Below, piece by piece: positions 17,467 to 26,104 of a stretch of DNA of 64,000 bases. The notes beneath the pieces were generated by a model. That model did no database searches. It saw only the letters and a program-made list of their open reading frames with translations, and had not been told where the DNA came from. The first letter of the stretch is position 1, and each line of letters starts with the position of its first letter. A program made the translations under genes and the position numbers. Origin of the DNA: an uncultured Candidatus Melainabacteria bacterium (GTDB lineage: Bacteria > Cyanobacteriota > Vampirovibrionia > Gastranaerophilales > Gastranaerophilaceae); contig CAKUZW010000004.1 in the NCBI GenBank assembly GCA_934718135.1, forward strand, positions 180,859 to 244,858. Reading direction: 5' to 3'.

Positions 17467-18328
17467 AATAGATGTTATAGCAATTGTTGGGGCGACTGCA
17501 AGCGGAAAAACAGCTTATTCTATAGAACTTGCAAAACAAATTAACGGAGAAATTATTTCTGCTGATTCCAGACTTGTGTATAAAGGTTTTGATATCGGTA
17601 CAGCAAAGCCTACTATTGAAGAAAGAGAAGGAATTCCCCACCATTTAATTGATATAGTTGAGCCGGAATTTGAATACTCCGCAGGCCTTTACAAACAAGA
17701 TGCAAAAACTAAAATCTATGAAATTGCAAAAAGGGGGAAAACTCCAATCATTGTAGGGGGCACGGGGTTATATATTGATATTTTATTAAAAAACTTTGAC
17801 CTTCCTCAAATTGAATCAAATAGAGACCTTCGAAATGAATTATACAAACTATCTTTTGAAGAGTTAAAGGAAATTCTATCAAAAATGGACCCTGAGTCTG
17901 CAAACAAAATAAGTGCTAACGATAGAAAAAAAATAATTAGAGCCATTGAAATTGTTAAATCAACAGGCAAACCACTCTCAGAATCAAGAGGAATAAACGA
18001 AGAAGAGTTTAACGTAAAATGGATTGGCAGAAATTTTAAACGAGATGAATTGTATTCTCGAATTGATAAACGAGTAGATTTAATGGTCGAAAACGGTTTA
18101 ATAGAGGAAACAAAAAATCTTTTAGCAAAACACGGCAGAATACCAAACCTTGTAAATACAATCGGATATCGAGAAATGCTTGGTTTTATTGATAATCAAA
18201 TGTCACTTGAAGAAGCAAAAGATTTATTAAAAAAGAACACCCGAAACTATGCCAAGCGACAACTCACTTGGTTTAGAAAAAATGAAAATATAGAATGGAA
18301 TGTTTATCCGGAAAAGTTAAAAAAATAA
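17456..18328 (+). CDS. miaA: tRNA dimethylallyltransferase
   Basis: Adds a dimethylallyl group to A37 of tRNAs reading UNN codons. Seen: P-loop VGATASGKTAYS, SADSRLVYKGFDIGTAKPT (the DSxQVY-type motif, here DSRLVY), PHHLIDIVEP, and the IIVGGTGLYID segment; the C-terminus keeps NTIGYREM and RNYAKRQLTWFRK. Length (about 290 aa) is normal. I chose MHNKIDVIAI; a start 21 nt upstream (17435) is also possible, and neither has a clear ribosome site. It overlaps the membrane-protein gene, which suggests translational coupling. Confidence 0.95.
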   Translation: MHNKIDVIAIVGATASGKTAYSIELAKQINGEIISADSRLVYKGFDIGTAKPTIEEREGIPHHLIDIVEPEFEYSAGLYKQDAKTKIYEIAKRGKTPIIVGGTGLYIDILLKNFDLPQIESNRDLRNELYKLSFEELKEILSKMDPESANKISANDRKKIIRAIEIVKSTGKPLSESRGINEEEFNVKWIGRNFKRDELYSRIDKRVDLMVENGLIEETKNLLAKHGRIPNLVNTIGYREMLGFIDNQMSLEEAKDLLKKNTRNYAKRQLTWFRKNENIEWNVYPEKLKK

Positions 18329-18329
18329 G

Positions 18330-18773
18330 TTATACCTTAATTTTAGCTACAACTTTTAAAACTTTTTGTGGATTTTTGAGTGCAATTTGAGGGGCATGAG
18401 CCTCATGCGGAAATAACATAACAAAATTTGTGCCATCTAGCGTTACGTATGGATAACTTGTTATATCTTCAGAATAAAATTCAATATCTCTTGTTGGATT
18501 ATAAGGTTCTAAAACAGTTAATGGAGCCTTAGAAGTAATATAGATTTTCTCTTCACCGGACAATAATATCTGAATATCAATATAATCTTTATGTGACTCA
18601 AATTTACCAATATCAACAGATTTAGTAGCATATTCTTCAACATTTACATAAACATCATCCGACAAAATATGTTTTCCTAATTGAATATCTTTATTTAATG
18701 ACGAAATAAATTCAACAACATTATTCGGGATATTTTTGTACATAGAGATATTTTCAATCTTATCAATTATCAT
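18330..18773 (-). CDS. YhcH/YjgK/YiaL (NanQ-like) family protein
   Basis: A 147-residue cupin-like protein of the YhcH/YjgK/YiaL family. Characterised members (NanQ) are sialic-acid anomerases, and the family is often linked to sugar-acid catabolism. Seen: the central ESHKDYIDIQILLSGEE and the late MLFPHEAHAPQIA, whose conserved His/Glu residues likely bind metal. No sugar catabolism genes surround it. It ends 1 nt from miaA, tail to tail. The ribosome site AAAGGT is upstream, just after the terminator of the giant prepilin gene. Confidence 0.88.
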   Translation of the reverse strand: MIIDKIENISMYKNIPNNVVEFISSLNKDIQLGKHILSDDVYVNVEEYATKSVDIGKFESHKDYIDIQILLSGEEKIYITSKAPLTVLEPYNPTRDIEFYSEDITSYPYVTLDGTNFVMLFPHEAHAPQIALKNPQKVLKVVAKIKV

Positions 18774-18794
18774 TATTAAACCTTTCTTTAAAAT

Positions 18795-18827
18795 AATCCG
18801 GACTTCACATATAGTGAAGTCCGGATT
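18795..18827 (-). terminator. Strong terminator after the giant prepilin gene
   Basis: Fourteen-base-pair perfect stem AATCCGGACTTCAC / GTGAAGTCCGGATT with a 5-nt loop, followed on the minus strand by ATTTTAAAG. It separates the giant prepilin gene from the YhcH-like gene. Confidence 0.85.
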
Positions 18828-18843
18828 TTGAGTACTTATCAGA

Positions 18844-21468
18844 TTAGAAAAATCTTAATTTTTTTCTAACACCTAAGAAACATTTGTGATCGTTACATGG
18901 ATTTTTATCATCATCAATTTGTTCATCCAAATCTCTAGTATCCAAATCTGTTGAATCTTCGGCGTTAACATCTTGGTACAAATTACCCAAATTTAAACAA
19001 TAAGGAGTATATTTGTTCAACAATTTTCCGTAACAAGCACCTCTAGCGTAAGATACAGCAGGATAAGCAATAACTCTTTTTCTATTTTTACCTGCTGAAT
19101 CTACATCGTAATAGTAAACATCTACAGACAAATTAGATACGCTATTACCACCAAGATATAGTGAAGATTTTTTATCTGTATCTTTAGTTGCATCTAGCGG
19201 ATACCCTGGGTATACCATACCGTTAGAACCAACAAAGAACGGGAATACATCTTCCCACAATGTTCCAGATCCTTTATCACCATTAATGTCAACAAAAACA
19301 GTAAATCCACTTATTGCAATCATACGGTTATCTTTATCTGCATTTTCAACAGATGCGATAGCTGAGAAATCTGGCACCTTACAACAATTTCTAGCATCAC
19401 CCATTTTTGCATAACTATCAGAATCTAAAGAGAAGCAGTGATTTTCAGCTCCACAGAATGTACCACCTGCACCGGTACAAGCTGTAGAAGTTGTTTTCTT
19501 CAAGTTTTTACAAACATTTTGTGTCGCTGTAATTTCAATAGGGCTATAAGATAATCCAGGAATTGAAGCATACTTGTCACTCAATATCCACAATTTTAAG
19601 CCATTAACCATTGTAACATTTGGAGTTATTGACTTGAATGCACCTTCTTTTGCATTAATAGACAAAAATACATCATTTTCACCAATTGCAGCTTGGAATG
19701 CATTATCATTATAGTTAAAACCGTTATCTTCTGTAAATCCGGCAGAACAACTGCTAGATGAAGTGTTCCAATAGTCCACAATAGTTTTACAGAAGTGTTG
19801 ACCACTTACAATTGCCGGATTTGCAATACAAGATTTTGAATCTTCATCATATCTTGTACCTGAAGCACATCCTTCCGGATCTATTTCACATTTGCCATCC
19901 TTCATAACGTAACCGTTTGCACATACACATTCTGAACCGTTATAGCTAGAATATTCAGGACAGCATGAATCTGTATTCGGGTTAAAATCGGTATCACAAT
20001 ATACACAAGCTCCATCACCTGTGGTTGGGGAATTCTTTGCATAAGCTTTTTTAGTTCCGGCATTTTTACAACATACTTTATCGTTATTTTGAGATTTTAC
20101 AGTGTAGTTAGCAGAGCAACCACATACTAAGTTGTAATCCCCACCGATATTACGCATATTATAATAACCGTAATCAGAAGTACAAGTATCTGTAACTTTT
20201 GATATAGTCCAAGAGTCATTATTATTGTTGAAGTTAGTATTAGTATTAGATTTTGCTTTCTTTAATACACAATTATTTGAAGAGTAAGCTACTGTATAAG
20301 TATACCCCTCATCTTTAAGATCTGTTGTACAGTATTTATTTGCATAAGTTGTACAGAAATTATTTGCGGTCATAGGACCTTCTAAAGAGGCAAGTAATGA
20401 TCCTATATCACCATCAAGTCCAGCAGAATCAACAGTAACACTACCGTCATCAGCTATTGTTCCTGAACCATGGTTACAATTGTTTGAAGGGAAGAAACTA
20501 GAAACGGTATTTTCTTTATATTGTTGCCAAGTGTATGTCTTTCCACCAATACTAGCAGATTGGTTACATTCTGGAATTTGAGCTCCTCCATCAGAATCTG
20601 CTTGATACTCAGCAATTTTTTCCTTTACGTCTTTATCTCTTAAAATGTGAGCGACTTTAGTTTCTTCAAGCTTGTTAGCTTCTTTACAAGTAATTGTTTC
20701 TGTTGAAGTTGATTTCGGAGTACAAGAAGTAACTGTTTCTTCTTCAGACTTTTCAACCTCCTGCTCTTTACAATTAGGATCAAGTTTAGTACCATCAGCC
20801 TTTTTCTCACATGAAGTTTTTTCTTTAGTTGTTGTAGTTTTTACATATTTTTGTTGAAAACTCCAATTTGCATTACAGCCCGGAACATCGGACAAATTCA
20901 AATAAGTATCATCACAACAATGTCCGCCATCTTCTGTACATTTTTTCTTGCTTACACAGTTTTTGCCATTGGCATCACATTCTTTATAAACAAGATCTTG
21001 CTTTCCATCCGGATCGGTAACAGGATCACCTTTACAATACTGAAAATACAATTTGTACATATTATAACTATCAGCATTAAAAAGAGTCTCTGAAGTTGTA
21101 GCGGCAAGAGATTTCGGAAATAAATGACTAAACAAATAAGCTTCAGAATAAACTAATTTATTGCAAGTAGTTGCAATAAACAATCTTGAATTCTGAACAA
21201 ATTTAGTAAACGCTATTTTTATCTTGTTATCAGGTTTTGAAGTATCTTGAGAAATATAATCCTCGTCATAAGCATCACCAAGTGCCGCAATCTGACCACC
21301 CATTTTTTCTACGGTCTTATACGCCATATAATAAGAGTATTCATCTGTTTTAGTCAATTGTCTGTGAATAACCGGAACACATAACAACGCTAAAATCGCA
21401 ACAATTAGAATTGCTAAAGCAATTTCCATAAGTGTAAATCCTGATTTTTTATTTCCAAAAATCTTCAT
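18844..21468 (-). CDS. Giant cysteine-rich prepilin-like protein (874 aa)
   Basis: Starts with a true prepilin signal: NKKSG|FTLMEIALAILIVAILALL, cut after G10 with Glu at +5. Ordinary pilins have 120-250 residues; this one has 874. The rest is dominated by cysteines: Cys pairs and CC motifs in GHCCDD, KVCCKNAG, DSCCPEYS, and EGF-like spacing (NGSECVCANGYVMKDGKCE). It also holds a Thr/Lys/Glu-rich linker around residues 205-265. Near the C-terminus is a D727-I-N-G...DVF motif like that of the small prepilins. Probably a minor pilin or pseudopilin with a large disulfide-bonded extracellular head, perhaps a tip adhesin. GGAGG precedes the ATG. Confidence 0.88.
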   Translation of the reverse strand: MKIFGNKKSGFTLMEIALAILIVAILALLCVPVIHRQLTKTDEYSYYMAYKTVEKMGGQIAALGDAYDEDYISQDTSKPDNKIKIAFTKFVQNSRLFIATTCNKLVYSEAYLFSHLFPKSLAATTSETLFNADSYNMYKLYFQYCKGDPVTDPDGKQDLVYKECDANGKNCVSKKKCTEDGGHCCDDTYLNLSDVPGCNANWSFQQKYVKTTTTKEKTSCEKKADGTKLDPNCKEQEVEKSEEETVTSCTPKSTSTETITCKEANKLEETKVAHILRDKDVKEKIAEYQADSDGGAQIPECNQSASIGGKTYTWQQYKENTVSSFFPSNNCNHGSGTIADDGSVTVDSAGLDGDIGSLLASLEGPMTANNFCTTYANKYCTTDLKDEGYTYTVAYSSNNCVLKKAKSNTNTNFNNNNDSWTISKVTDTCTSDYGYYNMRNIGGDYNLVCGCSANYTVKSQNNDKVCCKNAGTKKAYAKNSPTTGDGACVYCDTDFNPNTDSCCPEYSSYNGSECVCANGYVMKDGKCEIDPEGCASGTRYDEDSKSCIANPAIVSGQHFCKTIVDYWNTSSSSCSAGFTEDNGFNYNDNAFQAAIGENDVFLSINAKEGAFKSITPNVTMVNGLKLWILSDKYASIPGLSYSPIEITATQNVCKNLKKTTSTACTGAGGTFCGAENHCFSLDSDSYAKMGDARNCCKVPDFSAIASVENADKDNRMIAISGFTVFVDINGDKGSGTLWEDVFPFFVGSNGMVYPGYPLDATKDTDKKSSLYLGGNSVSNLSVDVYYYDVDSAGKNRKRVIAYPAVSYARGACYGKLLNKYTPYCLNLGNLYQDVNAEDSTDLDTRDLDEQIDDDKNPCNDHKCFLGVRKKLRFF

Positions 21469-21479
21469 TATACCTCCAT

Positions 21480-22304
21480 TTATTTTAATTCTAAGATAGC
21501 TTTTTCATATTCTTCTTTATTAGGTGCTTTTCCATGCCAACCTGCATTGTTTTCCATAAAACTTACACCTTTGCCTTTAATTGTATTGGCAATAATTGCA
21601 GTAGGTCTATCAGATGTTCTAGATTGAGTGATAGCAGAATATATTTCTTGAATATTATGACCATCAATTTCAATCACATTCCAATTAAAAGCCCTGATTT
21701 TATCCGGCAAATTATCTAAAGATTTAACATCTTCCGTACAACCGTCAATTTGAAGTCTGTTTCTATCAATAATAGCAGTTAAGTTGTTAAGGTGTCTGTG
21801 AGGAATTTGCATCATAGATTCCCAAACACTACCTTCTTGCAACTCACCGTCACCTAATAAAACAAAAACATGTGCCGGATTTTTATCCAATTTTAAGGCT
21901 ATTGCTTTTCCACAAGCAATAGATAAACCTTGCCCCAAAGAGCCTGTAGCTACTTCAACTCCGGGACAATGCAAACAAGGATGACCTTGTAGTTTTGAAC
22001 CTAATTTTCTAAAGGTCAAAAGTTCGGATTTATCAATAAATCCGACTTGAGATAAAACTGAGTAATAAAGAGGAGAAACATGACCTTTTGACAAGACAAA
22101 TCTATCTCTTGAATCATAATCAGATGAACCTTTGCCTTCAAGAGAATGTTTCATACATTTGTTAAACAAAACAGTCATAATCTCACAAGAAGATAATGAA
22201 CCTCCAATGTGTCCTGATTTAGCATTATAAACCATTTCAATGACATTTTTACGGTTTTCTTTAGATAAATTTTCTAACTCTTTAATTTCATTATTACTCA
22301 ACAT
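21480..22304 (-). CDS. Transketolase, N-terminal subunit
   Basis: TPP-binding half of a split transketolase (pentose phosphate pathway, two-carbon ketol transfer). Seen: GHIGGSLSSCEI, SKGHVSPLYY, GSLGQGLSIACG, and the TPP/Mg motif GDGELQEGSVWE. Length (274 aa) is right for the N subunit. The matching C-terminal subunit is at 53393-54355 on the other strand, about 31 kb away, instead of being the next gene as is usual. It follows the WecG-like gene with a 2-nt gap and precedes the giant prepilin by 11 nt, so it sits in a leftward operon. Confidence 0.94.
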   Translation of the reverse strand: MLSNNEIKELENLSKENRKNVIEMVYNAKSGHIGGSLSSCEIMTVLFNKCMKHSLEGKGSSDYDSRDRFVLSKGHVSPLYYSVLSQVGFIDKSELLTFRKLGSKLQGHPCLHCPGVEVATGSLGQGLSIACGKAIALKLDKNPAHVFVLLGDGELQEGSVWESMMQIPHRHLNNLTAIIDRNRLQIDGCTEDVKSLDNLPDKIRAFNWNVIEIDGHNIQEIYSAITQSRTSDRPTAIIANTIKGKGVSFMENNAGWHGKAPNKEEYEKAILELK

Positions 22305-22306
22305 AA

Positions 22307-23023
22307 TTATTTTAAACTTAACCTTTCTTTAAAAACTTTTAAAACAAATAATGGCAAAGTAGGGAAAATTCGTTTAAACCTTTTAGGCTCTTTAATTGTC
22401 CGATATAGCCATTCTAAACCCAATTTTTGATAAATTACGGGAGCACGGTCAACAACTCCCGCCCAAACATCAAAACTTCCTCCAAGACCAATCATTGTGG
22501 CATTTGGCAAGTTTTTTTTCAATTCATTTATAAAAAATTCTTGTTTTGGAGAACCAAGTGCAACCAAAACTAAATCAGGATTGGCAGATGTTATATTTTC
22601 TAAAATTTCTTTGTCATTTTTAAAATATCCGTCATGAGAATACACAACATTCAATTCAGGAATTTCATTTTTTAAATTTTCGATTGCTTTATCAACAACA
22701 CCGGGTTTTGCACCTGCAAAAGCAATTCTTTTATTTTCTTTAGAATACTTAACAATTAAAGCTTTACCAAGTTCGATTCCTGCAATTCTACGAACTTTAT
22801 ACCCCAAAATTCTTAAACCTAATTCGACCCCAATTCCATCAGGAACAATCAAATCAGCATTCATTATTATATTTGCGAAATCCGGATTAGAACGAGCCGC
22901 AGAAATCATTTCGGGATTGATTGTCACAATTTGTCCATGATTATTAAAAGCATATTCTAATGCCTCATCAAACGTAAATGTATCCACATTAAATCCCAAA
23001 ATTTTAACCAAGTCTCTATCCAT
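22307..23023 (-). CDS. WecG/TagA/CpsF-family glycosyltransferase
   Basis: GT26 enzyme that transfers an N-acetyl-mannosamine-type sugar to a lipid-linked intermediate in surface polymer synthesis. Seen: TINPEMISAARSNPDF, the DG motif LIVPDGIGVELGLR, and the C-terminal LVALGSPKQEFF then GLGGSFDVWAGVVDRAP. Length (238 aa) is typical. It opens a leftward operon with the transketolase N subunit. The -10 box TGaTATAAT lies 6 nt before the ATG with no ribosome site, so it is probably leaderless. Its acceptor is unknown. Confidence 0.93.
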   Translation of the reverse strand: MDRDLVKILGFNVDTFTFDEALEYAFNNHGQIVTINPEMISAARSNPDFANIIMNADLIVPDGIGVELGLRILGYKVRRIAGIELGKALIVKYSKENKRIAFAGAKPGVVDKAIENLKNEIPELNVVYSHDGYFKNDKEILENITSANPDLVLVALGSPKQEFFINELKKNLPNATMIGLGGSFDVWAGVVDRAPVIYQKLGLEWLYRTIKEPKRFKRIFPTLPLFVLKVFKERLSLK

Positions 23024-23029
23024 AAGTCC

Positions 23030-23035
23030 ATTATA
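23030..23035 (-). promoter_or_regulatory. Extended -10 box of the WecG-like gene
   Basis: TGaTATAAT on the minus strand, 6 nt from the start codon. It faces a second such box for the opposite strand at 23057, so two leaderless promoters lie back to back within 35 bp. Confidence 0.65.
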
Positions 23036-23056
23036 TCACATTATGCGAAATTATGC

Positions 23057-23062
23057 TATAAT
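23057..23062 (+). promoter_or_regulatory. Extended -10 box of the exported protein gene
   Basis: TGcTATAAT with the hexamer ending 7 nt before the ATG at 23070, and no Shine-Dalgarno sequence. Predicted transcription start coincides with the start codon. Confidence 0.65.
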
Positions 23063-23069
23063 TTAAATT

Positions 23070-23900
23070 ATGAAAAAGATTACTTTAAAACTTTTATTTA
23101 CAATTTTTACATTCTTGGTTTTGCCACTCCAAAGTCAAGCGGTACAATTTAATGTTTTAGTTTTGCCTACAGATATTTTTAGGGTTTGTGACAATTATTT
23201 TTGTTTTCCTGAACCCTCAGAAATCGTAGCTCAAGATGTTATACAAAACTTAAACTCTTATAAAAATATCAGTGCAATTGACTTAGCAGAAGTTAGAGCA
23301 AAGTTTTCACAAAATTTTCAATTAAAAAGCACTGCTCAAAGCATGCTTAACAATTTTGAAAAAACAGATAAAATTGATTTTCAAAGTTTAGATCAATTAT
23401 CAAATGCATTCGGAGTAAAATCCGTAGCTATAATTTCAAGTTACGCTACAACTGATAAATCTCCAAACAGAAGAGATTTGTGGGAAATGTTAGAAATTTC
23501 TAATGCTTTTAAAATCGCATATCCTATTACCTTAACAACAAACGTTGTTTTAACCGACACAGTAAACAATATCGTTATGTGGAGCAGTAAATATAATAAA
23601 AAAGTAACAAATTCCGATGATTATTTTATTGCAAAAAACCAGGCACAAGCTTCTTCTCAACTGGAAAAAATTAAATTATATTCAAAAAGTAATATTTCAC
23701 AAAATATAAGTCAAAATTTTCATCTTAGATTTTTCCCAAAAGAAGTAAGAACATTCACGCCATCAAAAAGTAACGCAGAACAGCAAGAGCAAAAACAATT
23801 TGTGCCAAATGCCCTCGAACATTTGATTAATCCGAATATGATTAAAGAACTTGATAATGGAAATCTTAATACTTCTGACGATTTTATTTTCACATTTTAA
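23070..23900 (+). CDS. Exported hypothetical protein
   Basis: A 276-residue protein with a Sec signal peptide (MKKITLKLLFTIFTFLVLP, cleavage likely after SQA at about residue 24). The mature part begins VQFNVLVLPTD and continues with alternating strand/helix pattern, including IIVMWSSKYN-like VLTDTVNNIVMWSSK. The arrangement loosely recalls TolB-N/CsgG-type periplasmic proteins (early beta strand NVLVLPTD, IAQDV-like helix, late LTDT...W), but I would not assign a family. The C-terminal 60 residues are Gln/Asn-rich. It is probably leaderless and stands alone. Confidence 0.78.
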   Translation: MKKITLKLLFTIFTFLVLPLQSQAVQFNVLVLPTDIFRVCDNYFCFPEPSEIVAQDVIQNLNSYKNISAIDLAEVRAKFSQNFQLKSTAQSMLNNFEKTDKIDFQSLDQLSNAFGVKSVAIISSYATTDKSPNRRDLWEMLEISNAFKIAYPITLTTNVVLTDTVNNIVMWSSKYNKKVTNSDDYFIAKNQAQASSQLEKIKLYSKSNISQNISQNFHLRFFPKEVRTFTPSKSNAEQQEQKQFVPNALEHLINPNMIKELDNGNLNTSDDFIFTF

Positions 23901-23985
23901 AATATTCAAGGAATATATTAATTTATTGTAATAATTTAGTTAACACCTAACAAATTATAATATTTTTGAATTTAATATAAATATT

Positions 23986-25434
23986 ATGATTAAAGTTAAC
24001 AATATCTCAAACGGATTTTTTCGACCACTAAAACATTCTCCAATTAAAGAAATAGAAACAACAGGAGTAAAAGCAATAGAAGAGGAATTATCTCCAACAA
24101 ACATTGGAGTTTTGCAAGCTTATCAAGGAATTAGAACGAGCACTCACAGAAACTTTGAAGAATTTGAAGCAACCTTTAACAAAAAGTTAGAAGAGTTCAA
24201 AGATATTATTCCAAAACCTTTATATATTAAAATACAAGAGGCTTCAAAAAAACATAACTATTCTCTTCAGAAAGTATTATCAGATTACTATTCAGGGCTA
24301 AACGACTGCAAATCTCTTGCAGATGTCAAGAAACGATATCCTGATATACAGCTTCCTGACTTAAATTTTGAAAAAGAAATTTCAGAAGAAATAAAATATG
24401 TTACCCCTAAACAAGTTTGCGAAAAACTGCATACATTAAAAACAAGAGAAGAAAAAATACAATATTTGCAAGATTATTACAAGAAGATAACAGCAAAAAA
24501 CTTTGAAGCTTGGGACATTTATCCAGAACAGTATAATAAAATTCAAAAAGAAACAATAAATGAAATTATTGATACAAACTACGTTGGCAGAAATTTTTCT
24601 CAAAATCCTCGACTTTTCAATTCTAAAATGCCTATGAAATATTTGTTCATGACTTTTCCGGATAGAGAAGGTGCATATATTGATTTACTAAAAGAAGTTT
24701 TCGTAAATGGTAAAAGTTTAAATAGTGCAAGTATTACGACCCCAAATGGAAAAATAATCAGCTCTAAAGTTATACGAAGAGATGGAATGTTTCCGGCTTT
24801 AGATAATTATTTCAAAGTATTTATACAAAAGAATGAAAAATCCGCTGAACAGTTTAATAAAGCAGCAAATTTTAAAAATAAAGATTTTAGAACCCCAATC
24901 TTAGAACAAAGCTTTAAAGCCAGTGGACTTATTTCAGATTTGGAAAAAGCAACAGACACAGATAGTTCTTGGACTCAAATTAAATCAATTTGGGAAAAAG
25001 TTCACAACTCAAACAATAGTTCAACTACAAGTGACGATCTAGTCGATGCATTTTTAATTCCATATTTTAGAAAAAACAAACCAATAAGCGGTTCTAACCC
25101 ACTAGAAAAATACAACGAACAAAAAGGGTTAAATAAAACTCAAATCAATATTTTAAATAAATTGTACACAAGATGCCAAAAATATGATATTGAAAAATTC
25201 AGAACACCTTCATACTTAAATTTTAAATCACAATTTGATATTGAAAACATGAAAAAATCAATTGAATTAATTGAAAAACGCTACATGACCGGATTTGTAA
25301 AGGAGTTCTGGAATACTGCCACCAGAAAAGCTAAAATAATTAATAAAATTTCCGAAATAACAGATATAGATAAGTCGAATATCAAGCTTTCTGATACTAT
25401 ACTCGATGAAATCATGGATATTGCGTTTGCATAA
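23986..25434 (+). CDS. Large hypothetical protein
   Basis: A 482-residue Lys/Asn-rich protein that I do not recognise. It appears mostly helical, with no signal peptide, no membrane segment and no known active-site motif. A beta-hairpin-like patch with a TTPNGKIISSKVI sequence lies near residues 247-262. It is the first of three consecutive unknown genes ending at a terminator at 26715-26745. A TAATAT box 7 nt before the ATG suggests another leaderless start. Size and absence of paralogues in the window leave the role open. Confidence 0.78.
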   Translation: MIKVNNISNGFFRPLKHSPIKEIETTGVKAIEEELSPTNIGVLQAYQGIRTSTHRNFEEFEATFNKKLEEFKDIIPKPLYIKIQEASKKHNYSLQKVLSDYYSGLNDCKSLADVKKRYPDIQLPDLNFEKEISEEIKYVTPKQVCEKLHTLKTREEKIQYLQDYYKKITAKNFEAWDIYPEQYNKIQKETINEIIDTNYVGRNFSQNPRLFNSKMPMKYLFMTFPDREGAYIDLLKEVFVNGKSLNSASITTPNGKIISSKVIRRDGMFPALDNYFKVFIQKNEKSAEQFNKAANFKNKDFRTPILEQSFKASGLISDLEKATDTDSSWTQIKSIWEKVHNSNNSSTTSDDLVDAFLIPYFRKNKPISGSNPLEKYNEQKGLNKTQINILNKLYTRCQKYDIEKFRTPSYLNFKSQFDIENMKKSIELIEKRYMTGFVKEFWNTATRKAKIINKISEITDIDKSNIKLSDTILDEIMDIAFA

Positions 25435-25576
25435 TTTGTAAAAAAATTTTCTTTACTTACGAAAATTCATAATCCTTAACATTTGTGTCAATTCTACTTG
25501 TCTTTTGTTTTTATAGATTTAGAATACAAGTGTATTTAGTACAATTAATAGGAAACAAAAAAGATAGTGTAGAAAA

Positions 25577-26101
25577 ATGTCATTTATTCACAAAGTATGC
25601 GAACGCTTAGGCGAAAACAATAAGCCAATTTATACGGTTATGGCTATTGCATGCGGAAAAGGAACCGTAAGACCGATTTTAAGTATTACAGACAAAAAAG
25701 AAAAACCAGACGCAAGGAAGTATGCCGCTCTTCGAGAATTATTAACAGAATTTATTGGAGTACCAACAACTTTTTGTATGGGCTTACTTGCAGAAAGTTT
25801 AACCGGTTTAGTTGCAAAAAAAGGAACGACTGAGTTTGCTCATGCAAATTCGATATTATCATTTCTTGGAATTTGTGCAGCAGCCGGTTATTTTGTCCCA
25901 AAATTTTGTAACTTGGGAATGCCACCAATTATGAAAAAATTGATGCCGAATTATGACCCTAACGCAACAACCTCAGATAGCACTCCCCAAAAGCCAAATC
26001 AACCGTTGCAAGCTCCAAATAATAAACTCAAAAAATTAAATTGTTACCCAACTTATACAAGTATGGCTTCCTTATATGGCCATTCAGGAATGAAGGTGTA
26101 G
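25577..26101 (+). CDS. Hypothetical membrane protein, tandem paralogue A
   Basis: A 174-residue protein with two hydrophobic regions (about residues 55-76 and 91-112). It resembles the next gene: a RPxxxxxDKK....RKYAAxRELL segment near residues 37-58 and a second hydrophobic segment followed by MPPIMKKLM. The C-terminal 45 residues are Pro/Gln/Asn-rich and probably disordered. The gap to the next gene is 3 nt, so they form an operon and may form a hetero-oligomer. Function is unknown. Confidence 0.78.
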   Translation: MSFIHKVCERLGENNKPIYTVMAIACGKGTVRPILSITDKKEKPDARKYAALRELLTEFIGVPTTFCMGLLAESLTGLVAKKGTTEFAHANSILSFLGICAAAGYFVPKFCNLGMPPIMKKLMPNYDPNATTSDSTPQKPNQPLQAPNNKLKKLNCYPTYTSMASLYGHSGMKV

Positions 26102-26104
26102 ATT

